Shown here: positions 40,286 through 40,727 of the stretch, piece by piece
Layout: every line of letters starts with the position of its first letter
Position numbering within the stretch: position 1 is the first letter of the stretch
Origin: Streptomyces sp. CBMA156
Lineage (GTDB): Bacteria > Actinomycetota > Actinomycetes > Streptomycetales > Streptomycetaceae
Assembly: GCF_014596515.1 (NCBI RefSeq)
Contig: NZ_MSJQ01000136.1
Coordinates: 1 to 40,727 of the forward strand
Direction: 5' to 3'
Length of the DNA stretch: 40,727 nt
Program-made: the position numbers and the translations under genes
The notes under the pieces: model-generated
Database searches by the model: none
What the model was told of the DNA's origin: nothing
What the model saw: only the letters and a program-made list of their open reading frames with translations

Positions 40286-40727
40286 CGGGTTCGGCTCCCG
40301 GCTGCTGCGCTACCTGGAGTCGCCCAAGAACCTGGTCGGCTGCGCGGGTGGCGCGGTCGGGCTGGGGCTGCACTTCGCCGGCCTGGGCGGGGCCTGGTGG
40401 CCGGGGGTGGTGGCCGCGCTGTACGGGGCGGGCGCGCTGCTGACGCCAGGCCCGACGCCCCCGCGGCCGCTCCCGGCCGGGCGGCCCGATCCGCCCGGGG
40501 TCCCCGTACCGCCCGTACGGGAGCCCGTCGGGCCCCCGCCTCCTGCGCCCGTTCCCGTGCCCGACCCGGAGCTGGAGGCGCTGGCCGCCTACCTGGAGAC
40601 CGTGCCGCTGCCGCCCTCCGCCAGGGTGGACGCTCTGGTGGCGGCGCTGCGCGCGGCCGGCCCCGGGCCGGTGGCAGAACGGATCGTCCGGCACCGGCTG
40701 CCGGTCGCGGTGGCCGGCTACCTGCGG
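40272..40727 (+). CDS. Membrane protein, partial (runs off window)
   Basis: An open frame of 152 codons continues past the right edge without a stop. It starts at a GTG inside the end of the VWA gene. Residues 22-60 contain two adjacent hydrophobic segments (V-G-C-A-G-G-A-V-G-L-G-L and W-W-P-G-V-V-A-A-L-Y-G-A-G-A-L-L) forming a probable membrane hairpin. A Pro-rich stretch of about 45 residues and a helical cytoplasmic part follow. I do not recognise the family. The overlap with the VWA gene implies shared function, perhaps the membrane anchor of that complex. Confidence 0.7.
   Translation, partial: MATSDGFGSRLLRYLESPKNLVGCAGGAVGLGLHFAGLGGAWWPGVVAALYGAGALLTPGPTPPRPLPAGRPDPPGVPVPPVREPVGPPPPAPVPVPDPELEALAAYLETVPLPPSARVDALVAALRAAGPGPVAERIVRHRLPVAVAGYLR

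Overview
This window is a very GC-rich, linear stretch of actinomycete chromosome, almost certainly from Streptomyces or a close relative such as Kitasatospora. The evidence is the strong G/C third-position bias, frequent GTG starts, GTGA stop/start overlaps, and a familiar gene order: coaE - rpsA - methyltransferase - hrpB - polA - thioesterase - liv ABC transporter - ANTAR regulator - tRNA - pyk. The genus is inferred from my knowledge of Streptomyces gene order; no search was run. I see no IS element, transposase, CRISPR array or replication origin.

Region by region. (1) 1-5,000: scattered single genes. These are a lipoprotein, a secreted HNH-like protein, two GNAT acetyltransferases, and a LysR regulator divergent from a class I glutamine-amidotransferase-like protein. 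(2) 5,100-9,200: coaE, a metallo-beta-lactamase-fold hydrolase divergent from a MarR regulator, and an MMPL/RND exporter. (3) 9,300-14,700: rpsA with its own strong promoter and terminator, then a methyltransferase and the HrpB helicase on the other strand. (4) 14,745-21,368: an accessory run of co-directional genes. A HAD protein comes first. It is followed by an XRE-type regulator, a degenerate recombinase-like protein, an anti-sigma-type ATPase and an unknown protein. A RiPP (ribosomally made, modified peptide) locus follows: a radical SAM/SPASM enzyme, a 76-residue precursor, a pentapeptide-repeat protein and a 243-residue protein with an HxD...H pattern. (5) 21,550-27,500: a PASTA lipoprotein, a Nudix hydrolase, a GNAT protein, polA and a hotdog thioesterase. 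(6) 27,500-34,000: a 670-base regulatory gap, then a compact five-gene branched-chain amino acid ABC transporter. (7) 34,000-37,250: an ANTAR response regulator, a short-variable-arm tRNA with anticodon CAA, a LAGLIDADG-type gene and pyruvate kinase. (8) 37,550-end: a solute-binding protein, a binding-protein/VWA fusion lipoprotein and the start of a membrane protein that runs off the window.

The most interesting content is the RiPP locus at 18,434-21,368. All nine tryptophans of the precursor lie in its C-terminal 44 residues, and every one begins a W-x-[N/S/D] triad, the substrate signature of three-residue-cyclophane radical SAM enzymes. The enzyme gene overlaps the precursor by 4 bases. 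A perfect 16-bp-arm hairpin separates the precursor from two downstream genes that may serve maturation or self-protection. Second-tier observations are a class I (short variable arm) tRNA with a leucine anticodon beside a homing-endonuclease-like gene, apparently leaderless pyk and marR genes, and repeated operator-like motifs before the liv operon.
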